Assembly (NCBI RefSeq): GCF_023657595.1
Contig: NZ_CP098323.1
Span: 3,620,001-3,684,000, forward strand
DNA length: 64,000 nt
Source of the DNA: Cytobacillus firmus
GTDB taxonomy: Bacteria > Bacillota > Bacilli > Bacillales > Cytobacillaceae
Direction: 5' to 3'
Of this stretch, positions 8,987 to 17,988 are shown in pieces. Every line of letters begins with the position of its first letter. The first letter of the stretch is position 1. A program made the position numbers and the translations under genes. The notes under the pieces were generated by a model. It was not told the origin of the DNA. It made no database searches and saw nothing but the letters and a program-made list of their open reading frames with translations.

Positions 8987-9282
8987 ATTTTTATGGCTTT
9001 TTCGTATAAATTTTTGTTTTTCGCCTACCAATGCTGCCCGTTGATTTCCGCTACAGGATGCTCAGCGAACCGCGGGGCAGGCGGTGAGCCTCCTCGACGC
9101 TGCGCGTCTGCGGGGTCTCACCTGTCCCGCTACTTCCGCAGGACGTTGAATAAGCTTCCCGGAAAAAACATCGCACGAAGAAAATGCGATAGCATTTTCG
9201 AGGATCTCGCACCTTCCGCTCCAATCAACTCAGTAAATAATTTAAAAATAGCAACAAACCTTGCGAAAACAGCCATTTTTAT
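8987..9282. mobile_element. MITE-like repeat, copy 1, with 8-bp target duplication
   Basis: The element proper runs from 8995 to 9274. It begins GGCTTTTTCGTA and ends TGCGAAAACAGCC, an imperfect terminal inverted repeat. The direct repeat ATTTTTAT is present at 8987-8994 and 9275-9282. The right-hand duplication contains the nrdJ stop codon (9279-9281). The interior carries a nested hairpin (outer GCGGG/CCCGC, GTGAG/CTCAC, inner GACGC/GCGTC) and a second hairpin (GAAAATGC/GCATTTTC). It has no plausible coding frame, so it cannot move on its own. Copy 2 is at 54439-54714. Confidence 0.85.
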
Positions 9283-11840
9283 AAACCGCACTTCAGCTGG
9301 GCATTACAGTTTGTGCAAGTATTGCAGCCGCCGATTTCTTTGACTTTTCCTTTGCGGCATACCGGGCATGTATTGCCTACTTCTGAACCGATTGTTACAT
9401 CGGTGGAACGCAGGTCACTGATTGTATCTACCAGCACAACATGCTGCTTTGATTTTTCTTTTTTGACTGTATCAGTACCATCAAAGCTGTTTTCTTCTGC
9501 TTTCAGCGTCAATACTTGAGAATCGCGTGATCCGTCCACATATACTGTTCCGCCCTTTGCTCCGCCGCGGTATAAACGTTCATACACCTTCTCAACCTGT
9601 TCAACACTGTAGCCTTTCGGTGCGTTGACAGTTTTACTGATGGAGCTGTCGATCCAGCGCTGAATTACACATTGAACATCTGCGTGCGCTTCTGGAGCAA
9701 GATCCATCGCTGCGATAAACCATTCAGGCAGATTTTCAGGATCTGCATCCGGATTGCGGTCTAAATATTCCTGAACAATATCTGCCTTCACTTCAATGAA
9801 CTTGCCTAAGCGGCCGCTTCTGAAGTATGAGAAGGAGAAATATGGTTCAAGGCCTGTAGAAACTCCAACCATTGTTCCTGTGGATCCCGTAGGAGCAACG
9901 GTTAGAAGATGTGAATTGCGGATTCCGCTTTCTAAAATGGAAGCACGGATATCCTCAGGCATTCTCTGCATGAAGCCTGTTTCGGTAAAAGCTTTGCGCA
10001 GACGATTCGTTTCTTCAGGATTGTCACCTGTTAAGAACGGGAAACTTCCTTTTTCCTCAGCAAGCTCTACAGAAGCTTTGTAAGCTGATGTAGCAATGGT
10101 TTCAAAGACTTTATCAATCAGCACGTTTCCTTCTTCAGAGCCATATTCTGTTTCACAATAGATGAGCAGATCATGAAGCCCCATAACGCCAAGACCAACT
10201 CGTCGCTCGCCTAATGCCTGCTTTTTGTTCTCTTCAAGGAAGTATGGTGTAGCATCTATTACATTGTCCTGCATCCGTACACCTACTTCAACAGTACGTT
10301 TCAGCTTTTCAAAATCAACAGTTTTATTTTCTTTATCTGCCATTTCTGCAAGATTTACTGCTGCAAGGTTGCATACCGAATTTGGCGCCAGAGGCTGCTC
10401 GCCACAAGGATTTGTAGCTACAACCCTTTGTCCGTAAGCCTGTGCATTCGTCATGTCGTTTGCATTATCGATAAAGAAAATGCCTGGTTCAGCTGAGTAT
10501 GTTGCACAGATGTTAATCAGGTTCCAAAGCTCTTTCGCTTTAATTTTACGGTGAACGCGGACTTTATAGCCTAGTTTTTTCCACTCTCTGACATCACCGA
10601 CTTTATGCCATTCTTCGTTGTATGTTTTCATCGTTTCGGCATCATAGGATTCAACATCCGGGAAACGAAGCTCATATTCTCCATCATTTTCAACCGCATC
10701 CATAAATTCTTTCGTGAGGCAGACTGAAATGTTTGCTCCTGTAAGGAACTCAGAGTTATGAACACTAAAAGTACCGCCAGCTGCCAGCTTCTCCTCAGCA
10801 TCTTTTATGATGTTTTCACTGAAGCCGCCATAGCCTGGAATGCTTTTATAATTAATAATGCCCTGATACATGGCAATTTCCTGTTCATTAAATGGAGTAA
10901 ATTTTAATTTTTCTTTAGCATATTTTTTTATTGTTTCATCATTTGTATTTTCAAGAAGGAAGCGTAAAATTCTCGGGTTTTGCATTTTCGAGATGATGAA
11001 TTCGATAATGTCCGGATGCCAATCAGACAGCATAATCATTTGCGCACCTCTGCGGGATCCCCCCTGCTCCACCAGGTGTGTAAGCTTCGCAATATCATCC
11101 AGCCAGGAAACCGAACCGGAGGATTTGCCGTTTACACCTTTGGCCAGTGTATTGCGAGGTCTCAGAGTTGAACCGTTTGTCCCTACTCCGCCGCCGCGGC
11201 TCATGATCTCCATTACCTGCTTGCGGTGCTCGGAGATTCCTTCACGGGAATCCTGCACGAATGGCATTACATAGCAATTGAAATACGTAACATCTGTGTC
11301 AGCACCAGCTCCATACAGCACGCGGCCAGCTGGAATGAAATTAAGGTTTTTCAATTCCTGATAGAACTTCTCAAACCACTCTTTTTTCTTTTCTTCGGTC
11401 TTCTCAACCGATGCAAGGCCTGTTGCGTTACGCTTGGCGATTTGCTCATAGTAGATTTCCAAAGGCTTCTCGATTACATCAAGAGGCTTTGTAATAATGC
11501 CTGTTCTCGATTCTTCCGGATCATCCAGCACTCCTCTGTAATCTTCCTCTACTAAAACCTTGGCTGTCTTGTTTTCCCAGTCAATATCGATGATGTAGCC
11601 TAAGCCGCGTGCAGGAAATTTGGGATCTTCCTTGATGGTGAGGACAACGAAGTCACCGTTTGTGAGTGTCACTTTCTCGGTGTCTTTGAAGGTATAGCGA
11701 TCTAGCATAACCAAGCGGGAAACACCTTTGTGGGTCATTTTCATATCTGAGGTTACTGGGTGAACCTGAGGAAAGAGACGGATGTCCTTGTTTAAACGTT
11801 CAATGTTCAATTTCATTTTTTGTCCTAGAGCAACAGACAT
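9279..11840 (-). CDS. nrdJ: Vitamin B12-dependent (class II) ribonucleotide reductase
   Basis: Makes deoxyribonucleotides with adenosylcobalamin, independently of oxygen. The 853-residue product has the RNR barrel with NPCGEQPLAPNSVCNLAAVNL, the substrate loop MSRGGGVGTNGS, and VAPTGSTGTMVGVSTGLEP. The C terminus has a TSCPD-type zinc section with CPVC and CNTCTNC. ATG 11840 is set by AAGGAG seven bases upstream; the frame extending to 11864 lacks a site. It stands between splB and lipM, unlike B. subtilis, which uses class Ib NrdEF. Two NrdR boxes lie upstream. The stop codon lies inside the target duplication of an inserted repeat. Confidence 0.96.
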   Translation of the reverse strand: MSVALGQKMKLNIERLNKDIRLFPQVHPVTSDMKMTHKGVSRLVMLDRYTFKDTEKVTLTNGDFVVLTIKEDPKFPARGLGYIIDIDWENKTAKVLVEEDYRGVLDDPEESRTGIITKPLDVIEKPLEIYYEQIAKRNATGLASVEKTEEKKKEWFEKFYQELKNLNFIPAGRVLYGAGADTDVTYFNCYVMPFVQDSREGISEHRKQVMEIMSRGGGVGTNGSTLRPRNTLAKGVNGKSSGSVSWLDDIAKLTHLVEQGGSRRGAQMIMLSDWHPDIIEFIISKMQNPRILRFLLENTNDETIKKYAKEKLKFTPFNEQEIAMYQGIINYKSIPGYGGFSENIIKDAEEKLAAGGTFSVHNSEFLTGANISVCLTKEFMDAVENDGEYELRFPDVESYDAETMKTYNEEWHKVGDVREWKKLGYKVRVHRKIKAKELWNLINICATYSAEPGIFFIDNANDMTNAQAYGQRVVATNPCGEQPLAPNSVCNLAAVNLAEMADKENKTVDFEKLKRTVEVGVRMQDNVIDATPYFLEENKKQALGERRVGLGVMGLHDLLIYCETEYGSEEGNVLIDKVFETIATSAYKASVELAEEKGSFPFLTGDNPEETNRLRKAFTETGFMQRMPEDIRASILESGIRNSHLLTVAPTGSTGTMVGVSTGLEPYFSFSYFRSGRLGKFIEVKADIVQEYLDRNPDADPENLPEWFIAAMDLAPEAHADVQCVIQRWIDSSISKTVNAPKGYSVEQVEKVYERLYRGGAKGGTVYVDGSRDSQVLTLKAEENSFDGTDTVKKEKSKQHVVLVDTISDLRSTDVTIGSEVGNTCPVCRKGKVKEIGGCNTCTNCNAQLKCGL

Positions 11841-11957
11841 TGTTACAACTCCTTCTAAATTCAATTATCTAATTAATGTGTGTAAGTATTCTGTCAGATA
11901 GGGTAAATCTATCTGTTTTAAAAGAGTACCCTAAAGTTACCATAACTCAAACCCCAA

Positions 11958-11973
11958 AATCAATATATAGTGT
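11958..11973. promoter_or_regulatory. NrdR box 1 upstream of nrdJ
   Basis: On the minus strand this reads ACACTATATATTGATT, close to the NrdR consensus aCaCwAtATaTwGtGt, with mismatches only at the 3' end. It lies about 118 bp before the nrdJ start. Confidence 0.75.
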
Positions 11974-11990
11974 CCTAAATATTTTCGACA

Positions 11991-12006
11991 CCACTACATA
12001 TTGTGT
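11991..12006. promoter_or_regulatory. NrdR box 2 upstream of nrdJ
   Basis: CCACTACATATTGTGT on the plus strand fits the NrdR consensus at nearly all positions. Its centre is 33 bp from that of box 1, about three helical turns, so both sites face the same side of the DNA, as is usual for NrdR pairs. Confidence 0.75.
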
Positions 12007-12157
12007 CTGATTCAACTGAATCTGATTTTGTCAAACTTAAAATATACTAAAAATAAAAGAAAAACAGAGTTAACAGCCGATTTCCGACAATTAACGATAA
12101 ATTTTAACATATTTTGAAGCTTGCACTTTTTAAGAACAGCAATTGGAAAATTATTCA

Positions 12158-12197
12158 TTAAAAAAAGAGAAAAAGCGACTTAGCCGCTTTTATCTCT
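12158..12197 (-). terminator. Terminator of lipM
   Basis: AAAAGCG / CGCTTTT stem, extended by AGAGA/TCTCT, with a T run on the minus strand. It overlaps the lipM stop codon. Confidence 0.75.
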
Positions 12198-13026
12198 TAT
12201 AGTTCCAGTCATCGCTTTCATATCGTTCTTTTGCGATTTTTTGTACATATGCCATCTCTTCTTCTGAGAGCTCGTAAGGTTCCAGTACAATATCCAGGCC
12301 TTCCTCAAACCCCTTCTTGAAAGCTGCCTTAGCCTGTTCAAGAGTAATATTTTCTGCTGTCAGCTCATTTATGGCAACAGCTTTATTTTTAAAAGCCTTT
12401 TGCATTCTCTCTTTTACCCGGTCATTAGGATATTTGAATAAGCTGAACAGCTTGTCTTCATCCAAATCAAGCAAAATAGAGCCATGCTGAAGGATTACAC
12501 CTTTTTGTCTTGTTTGTGCACTCCCTGCTACTTTACGGCCTTCTACAACAAGTTCATACCAGCTTGGGGCATCAAAACAAACAGCAGATCTTGGATTTTT
12601 TAGAGAGTCCCTTTCTTCAGCCGTCTTTGGTACAGCAAAATAAGCTTCCATCCCCAGAGCGTGAAAACCTTTTAGAATTCCTTCAGAAATGACTCTGTAT
12701 GCTTCAGTTACTGTACTTGGCATATCCGGATGGGCTTCAGGAACGATAACACTGTATGTGAGTTCATGTTCGTGCAGCACCCCTCTTCCGCCTGTTGGTC
12801 TGCGGACAAATCCCAGGCCATGCTGCTTCACTGCTTCCATATCTATTTCTTTTTCAACCTTTTGGAAGTATCCAATTGAAAGAGTTGCGGGATTCCAGCC
12901 GTAAAACCGGATTACAGGTGGCATCTTCCCCTCACTGTTCCAATCAAGCAAGGCTTCATCCAAAGCCATATTAAAAGAAGGCGAACCTTCTCCTGAATCG
13001 ATAAACCGCCAAACTTCTTTAGTCAT
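12190..13026 (-). CDS. lipM: Octanoyl-[acyl carrier protein]:protein octanoyltransferase LipM
   Basis: Transfers octanoate from ACP to GcvH, the first step of lipoate assembly in Bacillus. The 278-residue protein has [19 protein letters not shown] near residue 75 and [13 protein letters not shown] near 165. The catalytic cysteine falls at residue 150 ([12 protein letters not shown]), exactly as reported for B. subtilis LipM. It is transcribed away from yqhL. The proximity to the gcv operon fits, since the GcvH H-protein needs lipoate made through this route; gcvH itself is not in the window. Confidence 0.96.
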   Translation of the reverse strand: MTKEVWRFIDSGEGSPSFNMALDEALLDWNSEGKMPPVIRFYGWNPATLSIGYFQKVEKEIDMEAVKQHGLGFVRRPTGGRGVLHEHELTYSVIVPEAHPDMPSTVTEAYRVISEGILKGFHALGMEAYFAVPKTAEERDSLKNPRSAVCFDAPSWYELVVEGRKVAGSAQTRQKGVILQHGSILLDLDEDKLFSLFKYPNDRVKERMQKAFKNKAVAINELTAENITLEQAKAAFKKGFEEGLDIVLEPYELSEEEMAYVQKIAKERYESDDWNYKR

Positions 13027-13208
13027 ATGTAACCCTCATTTTCAATTTCTTTAACTGGTCATTTGCGGTTATTAGTCTAACAAAATTCCAATGAAATTTA
13101 AAGCAAGTTGAATTTCCAGAACAAATTTACCTGATTTCCTTTACTCCAATCAGCAAAGACTTATATAATATTAGTTGGCTTACCTATGCGTGAAAGGAGA
13201 AAGACATA

Positions 13209-13592
13209 TTGGAAACACTTTATTTCATTCTTATCATTTTGGGTGCAATCATTACCTATTCTGTCATAACATGGTTTTATCAGCGCCGAATTGTTAAAAC
13301 GCTTACTGAAGACCAGTTTAGAGAAGGCTATAGAAAAGCCCAGTTAATCGATGTTCGCGAACCAAATGAATTTGAAAACGGCCATATTTTAGGTGCACGC
13401 AATATACCGCTTTCACAAATGAAAATGCGCATGAAAGAATTGCGTCCGGACAAGCCAGTCTACTTATATTGCCAGAGCGGCATGAGAAGTGCGAGAGCTG
13501 CCCAGTTTTTGCACCGTAAAGGCTATAAAGACCTTTCACACCTGCAGGGCGGGTTTAAAAAATGGTCCGGAAAAGTGAAGGCGAAAAAATAA
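13209..13592 (+). CDS. yqhL: Membrane-anchored rhodanese-like sulfurtransferase YqhL
   Basis: An N-terminal hydrophobic segment (about residues 4-24) is followed by a single rhodanese domain. LIDVREPNEF lies near residue 47 and the active-site loop CQSGMRSA has the catalytic cysteine at 88. The start is TTG 13209 with AAAGGAG about 9 nt upstream. The length of 127 residues matches B. subtilis YqhL. The domain should carry persulfide sulfur near the inner membrane face; acceptor unknown. It converges on gcvPB with a shared terminator. Confidence 0.92.
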   Translation: METLYFILIILGAIITYSVITWFYQRRIVKTLTEDQFREGYRKAQLIDVREPNEFENGHILGARNIPLSQMKMRMKELRPDKPVYLYCQSGMRSARAAQFLHRKGYKDLSHLQGGFKKWSGKVKAKK

Positions 13593-13606
13593 TAGTGTTA
13601 TTTGAA

Positions 13607-13632
13607 AAGGCCCCGTCAGTTTGACGGGGCCT
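13607..13632. terminator. Bidirectional terminator between yqhL and gcvPB
   Basis: Very stable stem AGGCCCCGTCA / TGACGGGGCCT with a 3-base loop, placed between convergent genes. Confidence 0.9.
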
Positions 13633-13640
13633 CTTGTTTA

Positions 13641-15101
13641 TTATTGTTTTTGGTAACGAAGAACCGGCTTTCTTGCAGCCATGGTTTCATCCAGACGGCC
13701 AATCACTGTTGTATGAGGTGCTTCCTGAACAATCTCAGGGTTTTCCTCAGCTTCTTTTGCAATTTGAATCATCGCGTCAACAAAAGCGTCCAGGGTTTCT
13801 TTGGATTCTGTTTCTGTCGGCTCAATCATGATGCACTCTTCCACGTTAAGAGGGAAGTAGATGGTTGGCGGATGATAGCCAAAGTCAAGAAGGCGCTTGG
13901 CAATATCCAAAGTACGCACGCCAAGCTTCTTCTGGCGCTTGCCGCTTAAAACGAATTCATGCTTGCAATGTCTGTCAAATGGCAGGTCAAAGAATGGCTC
14001 AAGCCTTCTCATCATATAGTTTGCGTTTAGTACCGCATTTTCCGTAACTGCCTTCAGGCCATCCGGCCCCATAGTACGGATATAAGTATAAGCCCGGACA
14101 TTGATGCCGAAGTTTCCATAATACGGCTTCACGCGGCCGATTGATTGCGGGCGGTCATAATCAAATTCATACTGGTCACCATTCTTAACTAAAACAGGCT
14201 TCGGAAGGTATGGGATCAGATCCGCTTTTACGCCGACAGGGCCAGATCCCGGTCCGCCGCCCCCATGCGGTCCTGTAAATGTTTTATGAAGATTAAGGTG
14301 AACAACATCAAATCCCATGTCTCCAGGGCGTGCCTTTGAAAGTACAGCATTCAGGTTAGCTCCATCATAGTAAAGCTTTCCGCCGGCACTGTGAACAATC
14401 TCTGCCATTTCAAGAATGTTTTCTTCAAACAACCCTAATGTGTTCGGGTTAGTCAGCATAAGAGCAGCAGTATCCTCGCCAACCACTCTTCTCAGGTCCT
14501 CTAAATCCACCAACCCATTTTCATCCGATTTAACCGTTACTGTTTCAAAGCCTGCAACTGTTGCGGATGCCGGATTTGTTCCGTGGGCAGAGTCAGGAAC
14601 GACAACTTTAGTGCGTTTGGTATCGCCATTCGCTTCATGATAAGAACGGATCATCATTAATCCAGTCCATTCTCCGTGCGCTCCTGCAGCCGGCTGAAGT
14701 GTAACTTCATCCATTCCTGTAATCTCAATCAGGTGCTCCTGCAGATCATACATTAATTCCAGCGCACCCTGAACAGAGCTTTCATCCTGCAGCGGGTGTA
14801 AGTGGGCAAAACCGTTGAAGCGCGCTACATTCTCATTGATTTTAGGATTATATTTCATTGTGCAGGATCCAAGTGGATAAAATCCCGAATCAACACCATG
14901 ATTTCGTTTGGAAAGTGCAGTATAGTGGCGCATGATATCAAGTTCTGACACTTCCGGCAGCTCAGGCTCTTCTTCTCGCAGATAGCCCTCAGGAAGAAGC
15001 TCGCCCAGGTCAATTTCCGGAATATCCATCTCCGGCAGGCTGTAGCCGATACGGCCTTCTGTGCTTAATTCAAAGATGAGTGGCTGATCTTCCTTATGCA
15101 T
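13641..15101 (-). CDS. gcvPB: Glycine dehydrogenase (decarboxylating) subunit 2, P-protein
   Basis: PLP half of the split P-protein, which decarboxylates glycine and passes the aminomethyl group to lipoyl-GcvH. The PLP lysine lies in [18 protein letters not shown], and the C-terminal half contains [20 protein letters not shown] 15101 is set by GGGGGA six bases before it; the frame to 15131 has no site. It overlaps the end of gcvPA by 8 nt, so the two subunits are translationally coupled. About 486 residues, the normal size. Confidence 0.98.
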   Translation of the reverse strand: MHKEDQPLIFELSTEGRIGYSLPEMDIPEIDLGELLPEGYLREEEPELPEVSELDIMRHYTALSKRNHGVDSGFYPLGSCTMKYNPKINENVARFNGFAHLHPLQDESSVQGALELMYDLQEHLIEITGMDEVTLQPAAGAHGEWTGLMMIRSYHEANGDTKRTKVVVPDSAHGTNPASATVAGFETVTVKSDENGLVDLEDLRRVVGEDTAALMLTNPNTLGLFEENILEMAEIVHSAGGKLYYDGANLNAVLSKARPGDMGFDVVHLNLHKTFTGPHGGGGPGSGPVGVKADLIPYLPKPVLVKNGDQYEFDYDRPQSIGRVKPYYGNFGINVRAYTYIRTMGPDGLKAVTENAVLNANYMMRRLEPFFDLPFDRHCKHEFVLSGKRQKKLGVRTLDIAKRLLDFGYHPPTIYFPLNVEECIMIEPTETESKETLDAFVDAMIQIAKEAEENPEIVQEAPHTTVIGRLDETMAARKPVLRYQKQ

Positions 15102-16440
15102 GGTAATCCCCCATTTCTTTAACGAATGCATCGATTTCTTCCTTCGTTCTCAATTCCGTTACAGCAACAAGCATATGATTTTTCAGGTCAGTATAATCTC
15201 TGCCCAAATCGTAACCGCCAATAATATCCTTTTCAAGGAGCTTTTGATTTACTTCCTTAACAGGCTTATTCAGTTTGATGACGAATTCATTAAATGAAGG
15301 GCCTTCGAATGGGACTTCAAAGCCGGCGGCCTTGAATTGCTGTTTTGCATAATGGGCTTTTTGCATATTGGCAGCAGCCATTTCCTTTACGCCCTTCTTG
15401 CCGAGAGCAGTCATCGCTACAGATGCCGCCAGTGCGTTGAGTGCCTGATTGGAACAGATATTGGATGTTGCCTTATCACGGCGTATATGCTGTTCACGCG
15501 CCTGAAGGGTAAGCACGAAACCGCGGCGTCCCTGATCGTCTACCGTTTGTCCAACAAGACGTCCCGGCACTTTTCTCATCAGCTTGGATGTTACAGCAAA
15601 ATATCCGCAATGAGGGCCTCCAAAAGCAGTAGGAATACCAAAAACCTGAGCATCTCCTGCTACGATGTCTGCTCCGAATTTCCCTGGAGGAGTAAGCGCG
15701 CCAAGAGCAAGCGGGTTGCTTGAAACAACAAACATGGACTTGTGGGCATGAATAATTTCCTCAAGCTCTTTTAAAGGCTCGACTCTCCCAAAAAAGTTAG
15801 GGTACTGTACAATCACAGCTGCGATGTCATCGCCAATCATTTCATTTAGGGCTTCAAGGTCAGTGGTGCCATCTTTATGAGGAATCTCAATCACTTCAAT
15901 ATACTGGCCCTTTGCGTATGTTTTGACTACTTCCTTCGATTCAGGGTGAACTGCGCTTGAGATTAATATTTTCTTCCGGCGTGTGCTGCCTGCGCTTAGC
16001 ATGGCTGCTTCAGCAAGAGCAGTTCCGCCATCATACATGGATGAGTTGGCAACATCCATTCCTGTTAATTCACAGATCATGGTCTGAAATTCGAAAATTG
16101 CCTGCAGCTCTCCCTGGGAAATTTCCGGCTGGTAAGGAGTATAGGCAGTATAAAACTCTGAACGGGATAAAACATGATCGACAATGACCGGCATGTAATG
16201 ATCATAAACTCCCGCACCAAGGAAAGATGTATTTGTGCGAAGATCAGCATTTTTTTGAGCCATTTTAGTAAGCTCTTTCAGTAAGGCTGTCTCTGATTTC
16301 GCCGGCTTGATTTTATATTCGCCCTTAAATCTTACACTCTCGGGAATATCACTGAATAATTCTTCCACAGAACTGACGCCGATTTTCTCAAGCATTGCTT
16401 TCTGGTCAGACTCTGTCATCGGTAAATAGCGATGTTTCAT
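15094..16440 (-). CDS. gcvPA: Glycine dehydrogenase (decarboxylating) subunit 1, P-protein
   Basis: Non-PLP half of the split P-protein. It begins [21 protein letters not shown] and contains [16 protein letters not shown] and [22 protein letters not shown]. Two adjacent ATG codons (16443 and 16440) follow GGGGGGAG; the second has the better spacing. It lies 16 nt behind gcvT and overlaps gcvPB by 8 nt. The order gcvT-gcvPA-gcvPB is as in B. subtilis, all under the upstream glycine riboswitch. Confidence 0.98.
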   Translation of the reverse strand: MKHRYLPMTESDQKAMLEKIGVSSVEELFSDIPESVRFKGEYKIKPAKSETALLKELTKMAQKNADLRTNTSFLGAGVYDHYMPVIVDHVLSRSEFYTAYTPYQPEISQGELQAIFEFQTMICELTGMDVANSSMYDGGTALAEAAMLSAGSTRRKKILISSAVHPESKEVVKTYAKGQYIEVIEIPHKDGTTDLEALNEMIGDDIAAVIVQYPNFFGRVEPLKELEEIIHAHKSMFVVSSNPLALGALTPPGKFGADIVAGDAQVFGIPTAFGGPHCGYFAVTSKLMRKVPGRLVGQTVDDQGRRGFVLTLQAREQHIRRDKATSNICSNQALNALAASVAMTALGKKGVKEMAAANMQKAHYAKQQFKAAGFEVPFEGPSFNEFVIKLNKPVKEVNQKLLEKDIIGGYDLGRDYTDLKNHMLVAVTELRTKEEIDAFVKEMGDYHA

Positions 16441-16456
16441 CATTTTCTCCCCCCGG

Positions 16457-17560
16457 TTAGTTCTTTTCTCTTTTGTAAAAAGGTGTTGCTTCAATCTTAG
16501 CCTTCAGCCGTTTGCCGCGAATCTCCACTTCCAATTCAGTTCCAAGCTCCGCATGCTCTTTCTTGATAAGAACAAGGCCGATGTTCTTTTTCAATGTCGG
16601 AGATTGAGTGCCTGTTGTCACTTCCCCGATCAGCTCTTCTCCCTTATATACAGGATATCCATGGCGCGGAATACCGCGGTCAATCATTTCAATTCCGGCC
16701 AGCTTGCGCGGCACTCCGTTTTCTTTTTGGTTCTTAAGCACTTCTTTTCCGATAAAATCCGCTTCTTTATTCACCTTAACAGCAAAGCCGATTCCTGCCT
16801 CAAGCGGCGTGATATCAGGTGAGAGCTCCTGGCCATATAGTGCCAGATTGGCTTCGAAGCGAAGGGTATCCCTTGCGCCAAGTCCGCATGGGAGAACGCC
16901 TTCTTCTTTGCCTGCTTCAAGAATTTCATTCCATAATGCGGCTGCATCCTTGGCATCACAGTAAACTTCAAATCCGTCTTCTCCTGTATATCCAGTTCTG
17001 GATACAAGGGCTTTCTTGCCTTTCAAATCAACATCCTGCTGGAATTTAAAAAATCCGATATCCGACAGATTCGTGCCAGCAAGCTTTTGGAGCACTTTTT
17101 CTGCAAGCGGCCCCTGAATCGCCAGCTGTGCCATATCTTCTGAAAGGTTTTTCAATTCCACATTGCCTTCAGCATGGTCCTGCAGCCAGTTGAAATCCTT
17201 TTCGATATTGGAAGCATTTACAACCAGCAAATAGTGGTCATCCTCTATTTTATAGACAAGTAAATCATCAACAGTTCCGCCATTTTCATAGCACATGGCC
17301 GTATATTGAGCACCTGAGTTCTTTAGTTTGGAAATATCGTTCGTCATCATTTTTTGAAGGTATTTAAGACTGTCCGTCCCCTTCACTTCGATTTCACCCA
17401 TATGGGATACATCAAAAAGGCCTGCTTTTGTACGGACTGCTTCATGTTCTTCTTTAATGCTTGAAAATTGAACAGGAAGGTCCCAGCCGCCGAAGTCGAT
17501 GGTTTTTGCTCCGTAATCCTTGTACACCTCAAATAAAGGCGTGCGTTTTAACTGTGACAT
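16457..17560 (-). CDS. gcvT: Aminomethyltransferase, T-protein of glycine cleavage
   Basis: Moves the aminomethyl carbon to tetrahydrofolate and releases ammonia. The 367-residue product starts [19 protein letters not shown] and includes [14 protein letters not shown], the folate-site [15 protein letters not shown] and the C-terminal HMG-like [17 protein letters not shown]. First gene of the operon, with the riboswitch terminator ending about 45 nt before its start. Neither a frameshift nor a missing motif is visible. Confidence 0.98.
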   Translation of the reverse strand: MSQLKRTPLFEVYKDYGAKTIDFGGWDLPVQFSSIKEEHEAVRTKAGLFDVSHMGEIEVKGTDSLKYLQKMMTNDISKLKNSGAQYTAMCYENGGTVDDLLVYKIEDDHYLLVVNASNIEKDFNWLQDHAEGNVELKNLSEDMAQLAIQGPLAEKVLQKLAGTNLSDIGFFKFQQDVDLKGKKALVSRTGYTGEDGFEVYCDAKDAAALWNEILEAGKEEGVLPCGLGARDTLRFEANLALYGQELSPDITPLEAGIGFAVKVNKEADFIGKEVLKNQKENGVPRKLAGIEMIDRGIPRHGYPVYKGEELIGEVTTGTQSPTLKKNIGLVLIKKEHAELGTELEVEIRGKRLKAKIEATPFYKREKN

Positions 17561-17604
17561 TTACTCGTCCCCCTTAAATCTCTTGAAATTTGTTTTAGGA
17601 ACAT

Positions 17605-17650
17605 AAAAAAGGACAGAATATCCCCTCAATTATGAGAAGATCTCTGTCCT
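17605..17650 (-). terminator. Riboswitch-controlled terminator before gcvT
   Basis: On the minus strand GGACAGA pairs with TCTGTCC across about 25 nt, followed by a T run. Its left arm directly continues the second glycine aptamer, so aptamer folding can decide whether it forms. Confidence 0.85.
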
Positions 17651-17812
17651 TGCACCTGAAAGTTTACCGAAACCGGCTGTCCCCTTGGGTGGCTTATTAA
17701 AAAGCACTCTCCAGAGCTGCGTCAAACAAGAGTTCTTTTGCCTGAGAGATTCACAGATTTTGCTTGCTCCTTCGGCGCTACTAATGTAGTCTCTCCCCTT
17801 GTTGTCATTCGC
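17651..17812 (-). promoter_or_regulatory. Tandem glycine riboswitch (gcvT element)
   Basis: Read on the minus strand it has the two aptamers in order: GGGGAGAG, GCCGAAGGAGCAA and ATCTCTCAGGCAAAAG for the first, then CTCTGGAGAG, CACCCAAGGGGACAGCCGG and CTTTCAGGTGCAAGGACAGAG for the second. These are hallmark segments of the glycine class. With glycine bound, the downstream terminator is disfavoured and gcvT-gcvPA-gcvPB is read, so excess glycine is burned. A short ORF across this RNA (17630-17839) is not a gene. Confidence 0.96.
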
Positions 17813-17988
17813 ATTTATAAAATTTTCCAAGATGGTCATACTTATACCAAACAGAAAAAATTAAGCATCCATTACTTCGGTTCACTAAATGTAATGTGTT
17901 AACTTTCAAAACTTTCAAAGCTATTAACATCGTACCACCTAAACAAGGTTTGGGCAATATCTTTATATAGATAAAAGGAGCTGTTTTT

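Noticed and set aside
8993..9343. 116-residue ORF over MITE copy 1
   Set aside because: It runs across the repeat and into the nrdJ antisense strand; no ribosome site, composition follows the GC-rich hairpin.
17630..17839. 69-residue ORF before gcvT
   Set aside because: It is the glycine riboswitch and terminator.
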